From: a bacterium
GTDB taxonomy: Bacteria; Chloroflexota; Dormibacteria; UBA8260; Bog-877
Length of the DNA stretch: 8,970 nt
Assembly (NCBI GenBank): GCA_021817025.1
Contig: JAKAWF010000119.1
Location: 1-8,970, forward strand
Direction of reading: 5' to 3'
Under the pieces are notes generated by a model, which was not told where the DNA came from, did no database searches, and saw only the letters and a list, made by a program, of their open reading frames with translations. Shown piece after piece: positions 1 to 7,748 of this stretch. The position numbers were made by a program, and so were the translations under genes. Every line of letters begins with the position of its first letter. The stretch's first letter is position 1.

Positions 1-1278
1 GTATAGCACTCGCGTCTCCTCGGCCAGGGTCAGGTCGTCCTCCGCTTCGGCGGCATTGAAGTCCACGAGGACGACCCTGTCGAACTCCATCCCTTTGGAC
101 CTATGGATAGTCGACACGGTTATGACTGGATTCGGCACTTCGGTAAGTTCGTCCGGTACGGCCCCCGTCCTGATCGCAGCTGCGACGGTCGGCAGAAGTA
201 AGCTGTCATGTGGCCGTCTGTCCAACCGCTTCAACAACCGCCAGGCTGTTTCAGGATCAGGCACGAGCAACCCCTGGGCTGCGAGCGTCTCCACACGCTC
301 GGTCAGTAGTCGCCTGCCCACCTGCTGGTATGGGACGCCGCGGAAGGCGACCGCAAGCCAGGGTGCGACGACCTGCGCTGCTGCGAGTCTCTGGAGGCGA
401 TGGGGCACTCCCTCAGAAAACAGCGCCTTCGATATCAGTAGTGCCTCGCCGTTCGTCCTGGTGAGTATCGCGGTCTTCTTCCCGCCACGAAGGAACTCCT
501 TCGCCGCCAGGCCGAGCGGGTTGGCGGACGGCATTCGGAGAAGAATTGTGTCCAGTCTTTGGCGGATTGAGTCGTAGGCTGGCGTGGGTTGGCACAACTC
601 GTCGCCCGCCCACAATACAGACTGCGCGTCCGCAGAGAGCGCCCGGAAGTTCTCCGTAAGTGTTGCCTCGTGCAGGTCGTCACCCCATCGTTCCCTGATC
701 CATCGGTACAGCAGTTGAGAGCCGAGGAGGCGAGCCTCCCCTTCTAACTGGAAGCTGTAGATGCCCTGGGCGGGGTCTCCGAAAAGGGTGAAACCGCCAC
801 CAGTTCGAAGTAGGATAGCCTTCACAAATTCGGCCCGCTCGCCGACCAAGTCCTGCACCTCGTCGACCAGAACGTGCCGAAACCCGGACATCAGGTTGCC
901 GACTTCACCACCTCGGTTGAGCAGCGAAGTGGCGGCCCTGATGCGGCCGTCGTACTCCTCTCCAGTCCAGGTCCCTTGGAAGTCGAACTCGCTCAAGACG
1001 CGGGTGGCGAAGGAGTCGAACGTGGTGGCTCGCGCGTACCGCGCATCGCCGCCTGAGGCGAGCAGCTGGCCTCGTAGGAGGCTTACCGCAGAACGAGTGA
1101 AACTGAGAACGAGGATCTCTTGACCTGGGCTCAGTCCGCAGGTGCCGATCAAATGCTGCACCCGCGCGATCAGCACCATCGTCTTGCCGGTGCCGGCGGG
1201 GGCCGTCACAAGGGTCCGCGCGTCCGCTTCGAGCCTGACTACGGCCTCCTGCTCTGAAGTGAGTCCGACCGTGGCCAC
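1..1278 (-). CDS. UvrD-type superfamily 1 DNA helicase, C-terminus cut by window edge
   Basis: This frame is open from the left edge to a GTG at 1278 and gives 426 residues. Visible SF1 motifs, in order, are the Q motif LTSEQ (6-10), Walker A PAGTGKT (27-33), motif Ia VLSFTRSAV (57-65), TTFDSF (85-90), motif II VDEVQD (138-143), motif III GDPAQGIYSFQ (167-177), motif IV LTENFR (207-212) and motif V TIHRSKGMEF (390-399). Motif VI and the end should lie just beyond the window. Family knowledge: ATP-driven 3'-5' translocation on single-stranded DNA. Motif Ib to II is about 50 residues and motif IV to V about 180, both shorter than in UvrD/Rep, so the 1B and 2B subdomains seem reduced. The GTG overlaps the upstream stop (TAGTG) and has only a weak GGTGAG in front, which suggests translational coupling. 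An in-frame TTG further up is a less likely start. The helicase call is firm; its role in defence is inferred. Confidence 0.93.
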   Translation of the reverse strand, partial: MATVGLTSEQEAVVRLEADARTLVTAPAGTGKTMVLIARVQHLIGTCGLSPGQEILVLSFTRSAVSLLRGQLLASGGDARYARATTFDSFATRVLSEFDFQGTWTGEEYDGRIRAATSLLNRGGEVGNLMSGFRHVLVDEVQDLVGERAEFVKAILLRTGGGFTLFGDPAQGIYSFQLEGEARLLGSQLLYRWIRERWGDDLHEATLTENFRALSADAQSVLWAGDELCQPTPAYDSIRQRLDTILLRMPSANPLGLAAKEFLRGGKKTAILTRTNGEALLISKALFSEGVPHRLQRLAAAQVVAPWLAVAFRGVPYQQVGRRLLTERVETLAAQGLLVPDPETAWRLLKRLDRRPHDSLLLPTVAAAIRTGAVPDELTEVPNPVITVSTIHRSKGMEFDRVVLVDFNAAEAEDDLTLAEETRVLY

Positions 1279-4200
1279 TATCTCACCGTCTGGTGGGGTG
1301 CCCAAAGGTGCTCGAACTGCCTGAATGCGAAGTCCTCCCCGAACTGCCTTACGTTGTCCTGCACGTTCACGATAAGGCACTCCGGTGTTCCCATGTTCCT
1401 CGGGCCACGCAGTCCCCGTCCAATCATCTGTTGGTACAGGTTCGGGCTGTAGGTCGGGCGGGCCACGTAGATGGCCTGGACGGCTGGCGCATCAAAGCCC
1501 TGCGTCAGGACCGCATAGTTCGTAAGCACCCGGACCCCGCCTATCCGGAACTGCTCGACGTAGTGCCGGCGCGCGCCGGGATCGGTGCTCCCGGTAATGG
1601 ACGCGGCCGGCACACCGTTCAATGACAGCAGGGCGGCCATGGTCTCCGCATGTTCGACCGACGCCGCGTAGAGAATCGCCGTCCAGTCAGCTGGCAGGGT
1701 GAGGAGTGATTGCAACAATGCGCGGTTTCGGTTCGTGTCGGCGCCGAGTCTGCCCTCCACAGACGGGGGGAACAGGCGTGTCCGGCGCAGCTGTGCCAAC
1801 TCCGTGTCCGTCAGGTCGATCGCGGAACCGTCCAGAACCTGGTGCTTCACTCGTGCAAGTACGCCCGCTTCCTGAAGGGTTCGGTAGGGGTCGTCTCCGA
1901 GCACGTCCTGATCCAACCTGACGTTTCCGTATCGGTGCACCAGACGCATTGTCTCATCCTGACTCGTGCCCCGGTACGGTGTCGCTGTCAGCCCGATCAG
2001 CGGACACCCGCGTCGACCGCGGTCCAAGCCCTGCCACTCGAGGAGCTTGCTGTAGGACTTCTCGGTGGTCTCGTGAGCCTCGTCCACGACAACACAGCTC
2101 GCTCTTCCAAGCCAGCCATAGTCATCCTTCAAAATGCACACCTGGAGCTTGTCGATCGTGGCGACCACCACGTGCATCGGCGAATCTGGTCGCACCGCTT
2201 CGTTGCCTCCCCAGAGTCGACTAATGTTCAGGGGCTGGTGTGCCCCGAGCCCACGCCAAACGTAGCTCCAAGACTGAACTGCCTGCTCGCAAAGCTCGTC
2301 ACTCTGCGCCACCCACAGGATCGGGCCTTTCAGGTGCCCGTCACCCATTTCCTCGATGAGGGCCTGGACGACTACGCGCGTCTTGCCAGCTCCAGTTGGC
2401 AACGACAACAAGGCGCGGTTCGCCTGCGGGCTGCGGACTAGGGCCCGAACCCGCTCGGCGATCACGGCTTGAAAGTCGTGCATCTCAGGGAGGAGCGGCG
2501 GGCCCTCGACTTCCAGCAGCGGCTCCCGCTTGGCCTGCTCGAAGCCAGCGAATTCTGGCGGGAAGCCGAGGTCACGGACAAATCGCCGGGCAGTTGTCGT
2601 ACCTGCCCATTGCACCGGGGGCTGAAGGCCGTTTGAGTCGAGCGCATTGCGAAAGGCGTGGAGCGCATCGACCCCGTGGACAGCGAGGGCAAGCCGCGCT
2701 AGCGAAGCATCGTCCAGGCGACCGTGCAGTTCCTGCACTGCGGACAGCAGTGCGGCAGGCAGCTGCCTTCGAATATTCCTAGCACCGACTGCAGATAGCA
2801 TCCGCGCTTCGAGAGTGGGCTCCTGTCTGATTCGAACGACTTGGGCATCGCGTGCCCGCTCGACCCGATCCGCTAGGATCTGGTCAATCTCGCCTTCGGA
2901 GAGCTCGATTTCGAACTCGTGGCGAATGGCGCGCAGCAACTCGCCATCGCTGCTTCCACACCAGTAGAGCCCATCATCGGAGATGTGCAGCGTTCGGTCC
3001 TCGGCGGTCTTGCCGGACTCCGTGAGGATCTCCAAGCGGAGAACCGAGCAGCGCACTAGCCTGAGCCGCGCCTGGCGCTCGTTCAAGACCCACCGGAGGC
3101 CCGGAAACTCGTCCACCAGCGGCAGCGGAGCGGATAGTGGCACCGCGTACACCTGGGTCTGAACGGCGGTCGCCGCTGGCCGCAGACCCCACCGCTCTGA
3201 AAGGATCGTCGCATCGTGCACCTCGGGCACCAACAGGGTCGGGGCCCCTTGGGGCATGAGTGCCTCGAGCTCACGCCTGGTCGTCACGACTGTTATGTTC
3301 GAGGGCGACTCGGCCTTGTGCGCAACGCCGACTCTACAGCGAATCGTGGGTGGAGGCGCGACGAACCGCGCGGCGGCACCGTAGAAACGGCCTATAGACT
3401 CATCGTCCTCAAGGACGTCGACCCTCTCCATGGCTTCAATCCAGCTGGCAGGATCGAGGGCCTCGAGCGTGCGGGGTAGGCCGAGGACGTCGACCCAGCC
3501 CTCCGGACACTGCGCGACTGGAAGGACCTTGTCCCAGTGGCGCAGCGTGTCTGCCACGCAGCCACTAACTGCCCTGACCCCAAGGGAGGTTCGAAGACGC
3601 CCCTCCCGCTGGACCCACCAGCAGTGGGGCGCTAGCACGGGCGTGGTTGGGTAGACGGCGGTCCGTGTCGTGTGCGTCAAACGCCAAGGCGACGGCGCGG
3701 GATCCAATTGATATATGGATGCGGTGAATCGCGCGCGCCCCTCCTCGCCTAGTTGGCGCAAGACCTCCAGCGGACCGACCTCCGTTGTTCCTCGCTCGAA
3801 CTCCATCTTGCTCTCTTGCGGCTGGGCGTGGTCGGGAGGGAGCGCCGCTAGATAGGAGGTGAAAGCATAATGGCAGTACTCGGGGAACCACGGCTCGCCT
3901 TGGATTGTCCGCCCGACTGTAGGCGCTGGAAGCGCTCCCAGCGCGCTAAGAATCTCTAGGTCCGGCGCGTGAAAGCCGACGTCGATCGTTGCAGACGCGT
4001 CGCTCTGGCCATCGTCGGCTACGATCGGGCCGGGCAGCAAGACGGAGTGGAGAGGTCGGAACGCGCCCGCCACGGTCTTGGCACAGACCTCGTGCTCCCT
4101 TGAGTTGGCTATTGCCTTGAGTGCCCCACTTCCCACGCGGCGGGACAGTCGCCAGAACAACTCCCACTTGGTATCGTCCCAGGACCCTGCCGCGGTTCTG

Positions 4201-5921
4201 AAAAGAACCTCCAACTCTTGGGTGGCATCCACGGGGGTGATGCCCAGCCGTTCTAGGACGGATAGCGCCCCGGGCTCCGCCGCAACCGCACGGTGTACGA
4301 ACGTGAACGGCACCGAGATGGAGTAGTCGCCCGGTAGGTAGACAGTCCCGGCGCGTGGCGCCACGAAAGTGCCGTCTGCGGTGAGCACAACCGGTGCACG
4401 TTCCAGCTCCTGACGCTGGTCTACCGTCAGGCCGTCGAGCACCAGATTGATTACCCGGAGTGCTGCGATCGAAGCCCCGGGCGTCCTCTCCTGCACAAGC
4501 TGCTCCAGCCAAACGGAAAGGCTGCTGGCCGACCGGCCGACCGCCGCCAACAAGCGCTCGACGCGGGGCCGACGGTCGCGCGTCTCAACCGACGAATGGG
4601 CCCAGTCGACGGGGCGCGATGGCGCCGACGCCCAAGCTTGGAGGGCGTGCCGCGAAACGCCTTCGGGATGGAGGTGCATGGTGGCTGGCACCTGAAGCTG
4701 TCCAGTCTGGTCCGGAATCGACGGTCGGTCCGTGGCCAGCCGGTAGACGGCCTCCGAGAGGTACTCGTCGGCGTGGTTCGGCGCCTCTCGTCCTCGCGCA
4801 GGGATCAGGTCGAGATACCGCCCGGGATCGGATCCGTCCGCCAACTGCCGGAGGCTGGCGACGATGAGAGATGCCGCCTCCTCCAGGAGCTCCTGGTTGA
4901 AGGTGCCGGCGAGTAGGTTCTGTCGGTCTTCGTTCGTCTTCCAGGGAGCATTCAGTATTCCCGAAAGGGTCGTGAAGTACTCGGTGGGAAAGAATGCCCA
5001 GAACCTCCCTCGCCCGCCACGCCCCTCCAGGGGGACGGCCCAGATCAGGGGCAATGTCTCCCGGTCCGCTAAATCGCCCGCTTCCTTCCTCGCCTCCGCG
5101 GAGGGGCTGTGATTCGTGGAGAAGACGCGCCAGACGCTGGACTTCTCGCCTTCGACTAGGCGGAGCTGGCCGTGCTCGTGACGATGAATCTGCAGTTCCC
5201 GCCGCAACCCCGCCGTCCGGTCCTCCAGGATCAGCCGGCCGACGTGAGGCGAGAATAGGAGGAACTCACGAGGGAAGTCCCGCATATCCTCGGACAACCA
5301 CAGTGAGTCTTCCATGTGGCGCGGTAGCTTGACCACAGTAGTCGCCCATGCCATGAGCTCAGCTAGCACAGGGTCGGCCGCCGCCGCCGCCAGTGGGTCC
5401 ACGACCTCCGCGATCCTGAGGACGGGAAACCGATCGGAGTCGGGACAAATGCGGCGGATGTGTTCCTCCGATAACTCGGCGTTAAAGGCGAACGAGCCGC
5501 CCCGGCTGTAGAACTCGGGCCGGTCGGTGACCCCTAGCACCGACTTGAACCCGAGACCGAAGCGCCCTATTTCGTTCCCCCGTTTCAGCGAAATGTGGGA
5601 GCTCAGAAGAGCCGTCACGCCGTTGGCATCCACGGCCGCCCCCTCATTCGCGCAGTAGAGCCCCTTCTCCGTCGCTAGGACGTGGATGCTGCCGCCGGGC
5701 ACCCCCATGAGAGCGTCGGCGCCGTTCTGGACTAGCTCGTAGATCTGCCTGCGGCCGTACCCCCCCTGCGCCGTGGCGCGCTCGATGTTCGCGTGCTCGA
5801 GCACCAGGGTGGGATTCACCCGATAAGCCTCTAACGTGCGCTCGGACTGGCTGAGAACTCGTCTCGTTACGGCCGACTCCTGTTGTGCCCAGAGCTCGGC
5901 CTCAACGCGCGAGAGGCTCAT
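1278..5921 (-). CDS. sacsin/NOV-type GHKL ATPase fused to DEAH-box SF2 helicase
   Basis: This 1547-residue protein has two ATPase modules. The N-terminal Hsp90-like fold shows ELVQNGADA (62-70; E62, N66 and D69 spaced as in Hsp90), NEG (92-94) and GRFGLGFKSV (119-128), followed by NAPWKTNEDRQNL (about 324-336), which is usual for sacsin/NOV proteins. The C-terminal SF2 helicase shows PTGAGKT (1175-1181), DEAH (1280-1283), TATP (1312-1315), LTQGFDA (about 1472-1478) and QMIGRGLRG (1498-1506). Roughly 800 residues between them match no domain I know, apart from repeated short motifs. No nuclease motif is visible. The family is known from large bacterial proteins in defence and restriction-like islands; target recognition by the NOV part and nucleic-acid remodelling by the helicase are inferred. 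The ATG sits in an ATGA overlap with the preceding gene and has no Shine-Dalgarno sequence, so it probably depends on coupling. It could act in repair instead, but gene context favours anti-phage conflict. Confidence 0.93.
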   Translation of the reverse strand: MSLSRVEAELWAQQESAVTRRVLSQSERTLEAYRVNPTLVLEHANIERATAQGGYGRRQIYELVQNGADALMGVPGGSIHVLATEKGLYCANEGAAVDANGVTALLSSHISLKRGNEIGRFGLGFKSVLGVTDRPEFYSRGGSFAFNAELSEEHIRRICPDSDRFPVLRIAEVVDPLAAAAADPVLAELMAWATTVVKLPRHMEDSLWLSEDMRDFPREFLLFSPHVGRLILEDRTAGLRRELQIHRHEHGQLRLVEGEKSSVWRVFSTNHSPSAEARKEAGDLADRETLPLIWAVPLEGRGGRGRFWAFFPTEYFTTLSGILNAPWKTNEDRQNLLAGTFNQELLEEAASLIVASLRQLADGSDPGRYLDLIPARGREAPNHADEYLSEAVYRLATDRPSIPDQTGQLQVPATMHLHPEGVSRHALQAWASAPSRPVDWAHSSVETRDRRPRVERLLAAVGRSASSLSVWLEQLVQERTPGASIAALRVINLVLDGLTVDQRQELERAPVVLTADGTFVAPRAGTVYLPGDYSISVPFTFVHRAVAAEPGALSVLERLGITPVDATQELEVLFRTAAGSWDDTKWELFWRLSRRVGSGALKAIANSREHEVCAKTVAGAFRPLHSVLLPGPIVADDGQSDASATIDVGFHAPDLEILSALGALPAPTVGRTIQGEPWFPEYCHYAFTSYLAALPPDHAQPQESKMEFERGTTEVGPLEVLRQLGEEGRARFTASIYQLDPAPSPWRLTHTTRTAVYPTTPVLAPHCWWVQREGRLRTSLGVRAVSGCVADTLRHWDKVLPVAQCPEGWVDVLGLPRTLEALDPASWIEAMERVDVLEDDESIGRFYGAAARFVAPPPTIRCRVGVAHKAESPSNITVVTTRRELEALMPQGAPTLLVPEVHDATILSERWGLRPAATAVQTQVYAVPLSAPLPLVDEFPGLRWVLNERQARLRLVRCSVLRLEILTESGKTAEDRTLHISDDGLYWCGSSDGELLRAIRHEFEIELSEGEIDQILADRVERARDAQVVRIRQEPTLEARMLSAVGARNIRRQLPAALLSAVQELHGRLDDASLARLALAVHGVDALHAFRNALDSNGLQPPVQWAGTTTARRFVRDLGFPPEFAGFEQAKREPLLEVEGPPLLPEMHDFQAVIAERVRALVRSPQANRALLSLPTGAGKTRVVVQALIEEMGDGHLKGPILWVAQSDELCEQAVQSWSYVWRGLGAHQPLNISRLWGGNEAVRPDSPMHVVVATIDKLQVCILKDDYGWLGRASCVVVDEAHETTEKSYSKLLEWQGLDRGRRGCPLIGLTATPYRGTSQDETMRLVHRYGNVRLDQDVLGDDPYRTLQEAGVLARVKHQVLDGSAIDLTDTELAQLRRTRLFPPSVEGRLGADTNRNRALLQSLLTLPADWTAILYAASVEHAETMAALLSLNGVPAASITGSTDPGARRHYVEQFRIGGVRVLTNYAVLTQGFDAPAVQAIYVARPTYSPNLYQQMIGRGLRGPRNMGTPECLIVNVQDNVRQFGEDFAFRQFEHLWAPHQTVR

Positions 5922-6478
5922 GGCAATAGTGTCAGGAGGTTGATAATCCCCCGAGCCGGGAAGCGCCCAGCCAGTTCGGCACCGCTCATTAGCTGCCGAT
6001 CGACGCCGCGACGCGGCGTCGTACTGATGAACTCGAGCGTCCCTGGCTTCCCCAATTGTGAGTTGTGAGCCGAGGCGAAGATGCAGCGGCGCGTCACCTG
6101 GGTGGCCCCCGGATCATTGAGATGGACAGCAGTGCGTTCGGGTGCGCCCGGCGTGATCCCATTGCCGTCGTCCCAGACCGTACGGCCCTGACCAAGAACA
6201 TGGCGCAATACGCACGATACTGCACTGGATCGATTTGTCGGGGCCGAGTCCATCCTGGACGGATCGAACGCCCCGAGCGCAAATGGCAGCTCATCAACGG
6301 CAGAGAGCGCCGCGCCGACGGTGATTTGCGCCCCGACGGCATGTATCGCAGTCAGTGCCTCGCTCAGGGAGTCGAGATCTTGCTGATAGCCCGGACTTGG
6401 GCGCTGGCGGAACCGGTGATACCGCCATCCGGTCGCTGGCGAGTGGGTCGGTCGGCCCTCGGAGGTCAGGTTCGCCAT
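5918..6478 (-). CDS. Hypothetical 186-residue protein, first gene of the helicase cassette
   Basis: I do not recognise this protein. It is predicted soluble, with no obvious signal peptide or membrane segment. The N-terminal 30 residues are polar and rich in R, P and S. An Ala/Leu-rich stretch follows (about residues 42-72) and then a basic, Gly-rich C-terminal half. I chose the ATG at 6478 because GGAG lies four bases ahead of it; a GTG at 6574 would add 32 residues but has no ribosome binding site. The best evidence that it is a gene is its end: its TGA overlaps the ATG of the NOV-helicase as ATGA, and that downstream gene lacks its own Shine-Dalgarno. Third codon positions are moderately G/C-rich, like the downstream gene. 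A rival plus-strand frame covers much of the same DNA but has no supporting context. It could be a specificity or adaptor subunit; that is speculation. Confidence 0.6.
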   Translation of the reverse strand: MANLTSEGRPTHSPATGWRYHRFRQRPSPGYQQDLDSLSEALTAIHAVGAQITVGAALSAVDELPFALGAFDPSRMDSAPTNRSSAVSCVLRHVLGQGRTVWDDGNGITPGAPERTAVHLNDPGATQVTRRCIFASAHNSQLGKPGTLEFISTTPRRGVDRQLMSGAELAGRFPARGIINLLTLLP

Positions 6479-6508
6479 CTTACTCCGACTCTGGAGTCCC
6501 TGAACGTC

Positions 6509-6533
6509 GCGGTGTCCCTCGACAGGACCCCGC
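6509..6533 (-). repeat. Inverted repeat upstream of the cassette's first start codon
   Basis: The arms are 6509-6517 (GCGGTGTCC) and 6525-6533 (GGACCCCGC), pairing at 8 of 9 positions around a 7-base loop. The repeat lies about 30 bases ahead of the ATG at 6478. It could be a leader hairpin or an operator, or it could be chance in GC-rich DNA. If translation began at the GTG at 6574 it would be inside the coding region. Confidence 0.35.
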
Positions 6534-6639
6534 TTCGCGCCAGTAGCATACTCGGTGGCTTGAAGGCTCTTCACTGGATTAGGTGTGGGTGGAGGGCTGG
6601 GGAAGGCGGCCAGCGAAATGATGGATGAGGGTGATCATC

Positions 6640-6660
6640 TTCCTCTCATTTTCCTCTCGT
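6640..6660. repeat. Short tandem repeat TTCCTCTC(A/G)T
   Basis: Two copies of a 10-base unit, TTCCTCTCAT (6640-6649) and TTCCTCTCGT (6651-6660), have an 11-base period, about one helical turn. On the minus strand they read as purine-rich ACGAGAGGAA-type units upstream of the helicase cassette. They could be paired binding sites for a regulator; no function can be shown from two copies. Confidence 0.35.
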
Positions 6661-6735
6661 TCCCGTAGTAAGAGTTGTCCTTCCATTGCCAGGCTCGGGC
6701 GGTGGCCAGCTGAGCTGCGGACGGTGGGGTGACCG

Positions 6736-6761
6736 GTCCAAGTATTCCAGGTGACTTGGAC
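6736..6761. repeat. Perfect 8-base inverted repeat GTCCAAGT...ACTTGGAC
   Basis: The arms at 6736-6743 and 6754-6761 are perfectly complementary around a 10-base spacer. No T-run follows on either strand, so this is not a typical intrinsic terminator. It lies between the divergent minus-strand cassette and plus-strand remnants, where an operator would be expected. The half-site spacing of 18 bases (under two helical turns) is compatible with a dimeric repressor, but this is inference. Confidence 0.4.
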
Positions 6762-6825
6762 TAAGAAACGGTGTCCCCCCCAGTCCGCCGCGTGACCTAA
6801 AATTGCCGGGACAAGCGTAGGGTAC

Positions 6826-7218
6826 ATGGTCGAGCAAGCCCCCGTCCCGAGAGTTGCCGCCTCCCTGGATCGGACCATGGACCGTATCAGCCGCCTGGAC
6901 GCCGAACACCCGCGTCGAAGTTCGCGTCGATCTCCAGCGGAGCGCGCGGAGCAGGTCTACTAGTCCCTGCTCGTGCGCTCCGACTGGCGAATCGAGTCTT
7001 CCCTTCCAGCCGATGGATGCCGGGTTCTGGGGCACGGCCGGCACGGGGAGTCCGCTTGGGAGTGGATCGGGGAGGTGGAGGACGACTACCACGCCATCAA
7101 CCAGGGGATGGTCGCCGGTGCGGGGCCTGCCCGCGTGATGGCCTGGGTGGAACAGGATGAGACGGGCGATGAGGTTGGTCACCCTGCCAGTGCCCCTGCG
7201 TCTCTACCGGTCCTCTAG
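6826..7218 (+). pseudogene. Decayed small plus-strand gene with an internal stop
   Basis: One frame reads from ATG 6826 (weak AGGG ahead) to TAG 7216-7218, interrupted by an in-frame TAG at 6961-6963. The part before the stop is 45 codons (MVEQAPVPRVAASL start). The part after it carries SAWEWIGEVEDDYHAINQG and ARVMAWVEQDETGDEV, with strongly G/C-biased third positions from about 7030 onward, which is the mark of a once-coding frame. I do not recognise the product; the length of about 130 residues and the style recall small hypothetical proteins of actinomycete mobile elements. Its 3' end overlaps the next remnant frame, as in a compact operon. A sequencing error at 6961 is an alternative explanation. 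The antisense open frame over the same DNA is judged a shadow. Confidence 0.4.
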
Positions 7219-7501
7219 TCCACGCTGGCTGCATACGGTGGGGCAGCGGTGTCCGGCTGACCACCTGATCAGCACATCGGTTGACCCTCGCGTCGCCGTC
7301 AATTAACAGCCCGCTCAGCCGTACTCGCGCCGCACCCAGCGGGCCATCGACGCACCGGCCGGAGCCCCCGCCATCTGGGGCACCTCCAACAACCGCGCCC
7401 AACCCGAGGTGCTCGTGGATGCCGGGACCACATTCGAGGCGGTGGGCGCTGTGCGCAACCGCGGCGCCGGTGCGCTGATGCGCCTTGCGGTTGTCCTGTG
7501 A
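7157..7501 (+). pseudogene. Second broken plus-strand gene, interrupted by TAA
   Basis: This frame starts at ATG 7157 or 7169, inside the end of the preceding remnant. It meets a TAA at 7304-7306 and then continues open to TGA 7499-7501. The distal part includes PAGAPAIWGTSNNRAQPEV and TTFEAVGAVRNRGAGAL and has about 85 percent G/C at third positions, much higher than the flanking defence-type genes and typical of a true high-GC coding frame. The end overlaps the next start as GTGA. I do not recognise the protein. The stop at 7304 indicates loss of function, unless the proximal and distal parts are separate genes. Together with its neighbours it looks like a small coupled operon in decay. Confidence 0.4.
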
Positions 7502-7698
7502 CCACGTCCGGGGGCTCGGCACCCTTTGCGGTGGCCGACCCGTGCTGCGGGATGGTACCCAACCCGTCGCAACTGATCTGGGACGGCGCGGGCGAAGACC
7601 GATGGGCCCCTCACCTCGATGACGCGGTCTATGCCCTGAGGCATTTCTGCTCCGAGAGTCATTGGCCCAACAGAGTGCAGAATGATCCCTTCCTCTGA
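7498..7698 (+). CDS. Small 66-residue hypothetical protein, possibly a truncated remnant
   Basis: The GTG at 7498 overlaps the preceding TGA (GTGA), a typical coupled start, and the frame ends at TGA 7696-7698. The central part (LIWDGAGEDRWAPHLDDAVY) has high third-position G/C. The last 16 codons or so (from about 7650) lose that bias, as if the original 3' end had been replaced at a recombination junction. It contains two adjacent cysteines near residue 16 but no recognisable motif. It ends 50 bases before the convergent stop of the SIR2 gene. I do not recognise a family. It may be a real small gene or the last surviving part of the decayed plus-strand operon. Confidence 0.4.
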   Translation: MTTSGGSAPFAVADPCCGMVPNPSQLIWDGAGEDRWAPHLDDAVYALRHFCSESHWPNRVQNDPFL

Positions 7699-7748
7699 AC
7701 GGGGCTGACTCGCTCGACTTCATCCGAAGCGCTCGGGAGCCGACGAGC

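Larger units (their letters stand above)
6479..6825. other. Upstream leader region of the helicase cassette
   Basis: I find no convincing gene in these 347 bases. They should hold the promoter of the minus-strand cassette and any promoter of the plus-strand remnants. On the minus strand, TATGCT near 6550 with GTGAAG 18 bases ahead is a possible but weak -10/-35 pair. The stretch also holds a hairpin, a short tandem repeat and an inverted repeat, listed separately. No terminator with a T-run is seen. Confidence 0.4.

Noticed and set aside
56..577. Plus-strand open frame of 173 codons at the left edge
   Set aside because: It lies opposite the UvrD-type helicase; motif V (TIHRSKG) is read from the minus strand over the same bases.
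1710..2441. Long plus-strand open frame of 243 codons
   Set aside because: It is antisense to the helicase domain of the NOV-helicase, whose conserved motifs occupy the minus strand here.
6065..6628. Plus-strand open frame of 187 codons
   Set aside because: It overlaps the minus-strand 186-residue gene, which has the better start signal and the ATGA overlap with the NOV-helicase. A real plus-strand gene cannot be fully excluded.
6736..6761. Intrinsic terminator
   Set aside because: The stem has no following T-run on either strand and a 10-base loop.
6646..7182. Minus-strand open frame of 178 codons
   Set aside because: It is Pro/Gly/Arg-rich with no motif, and the plus-strand frame opposite shows the stronger third-position G/C bias.
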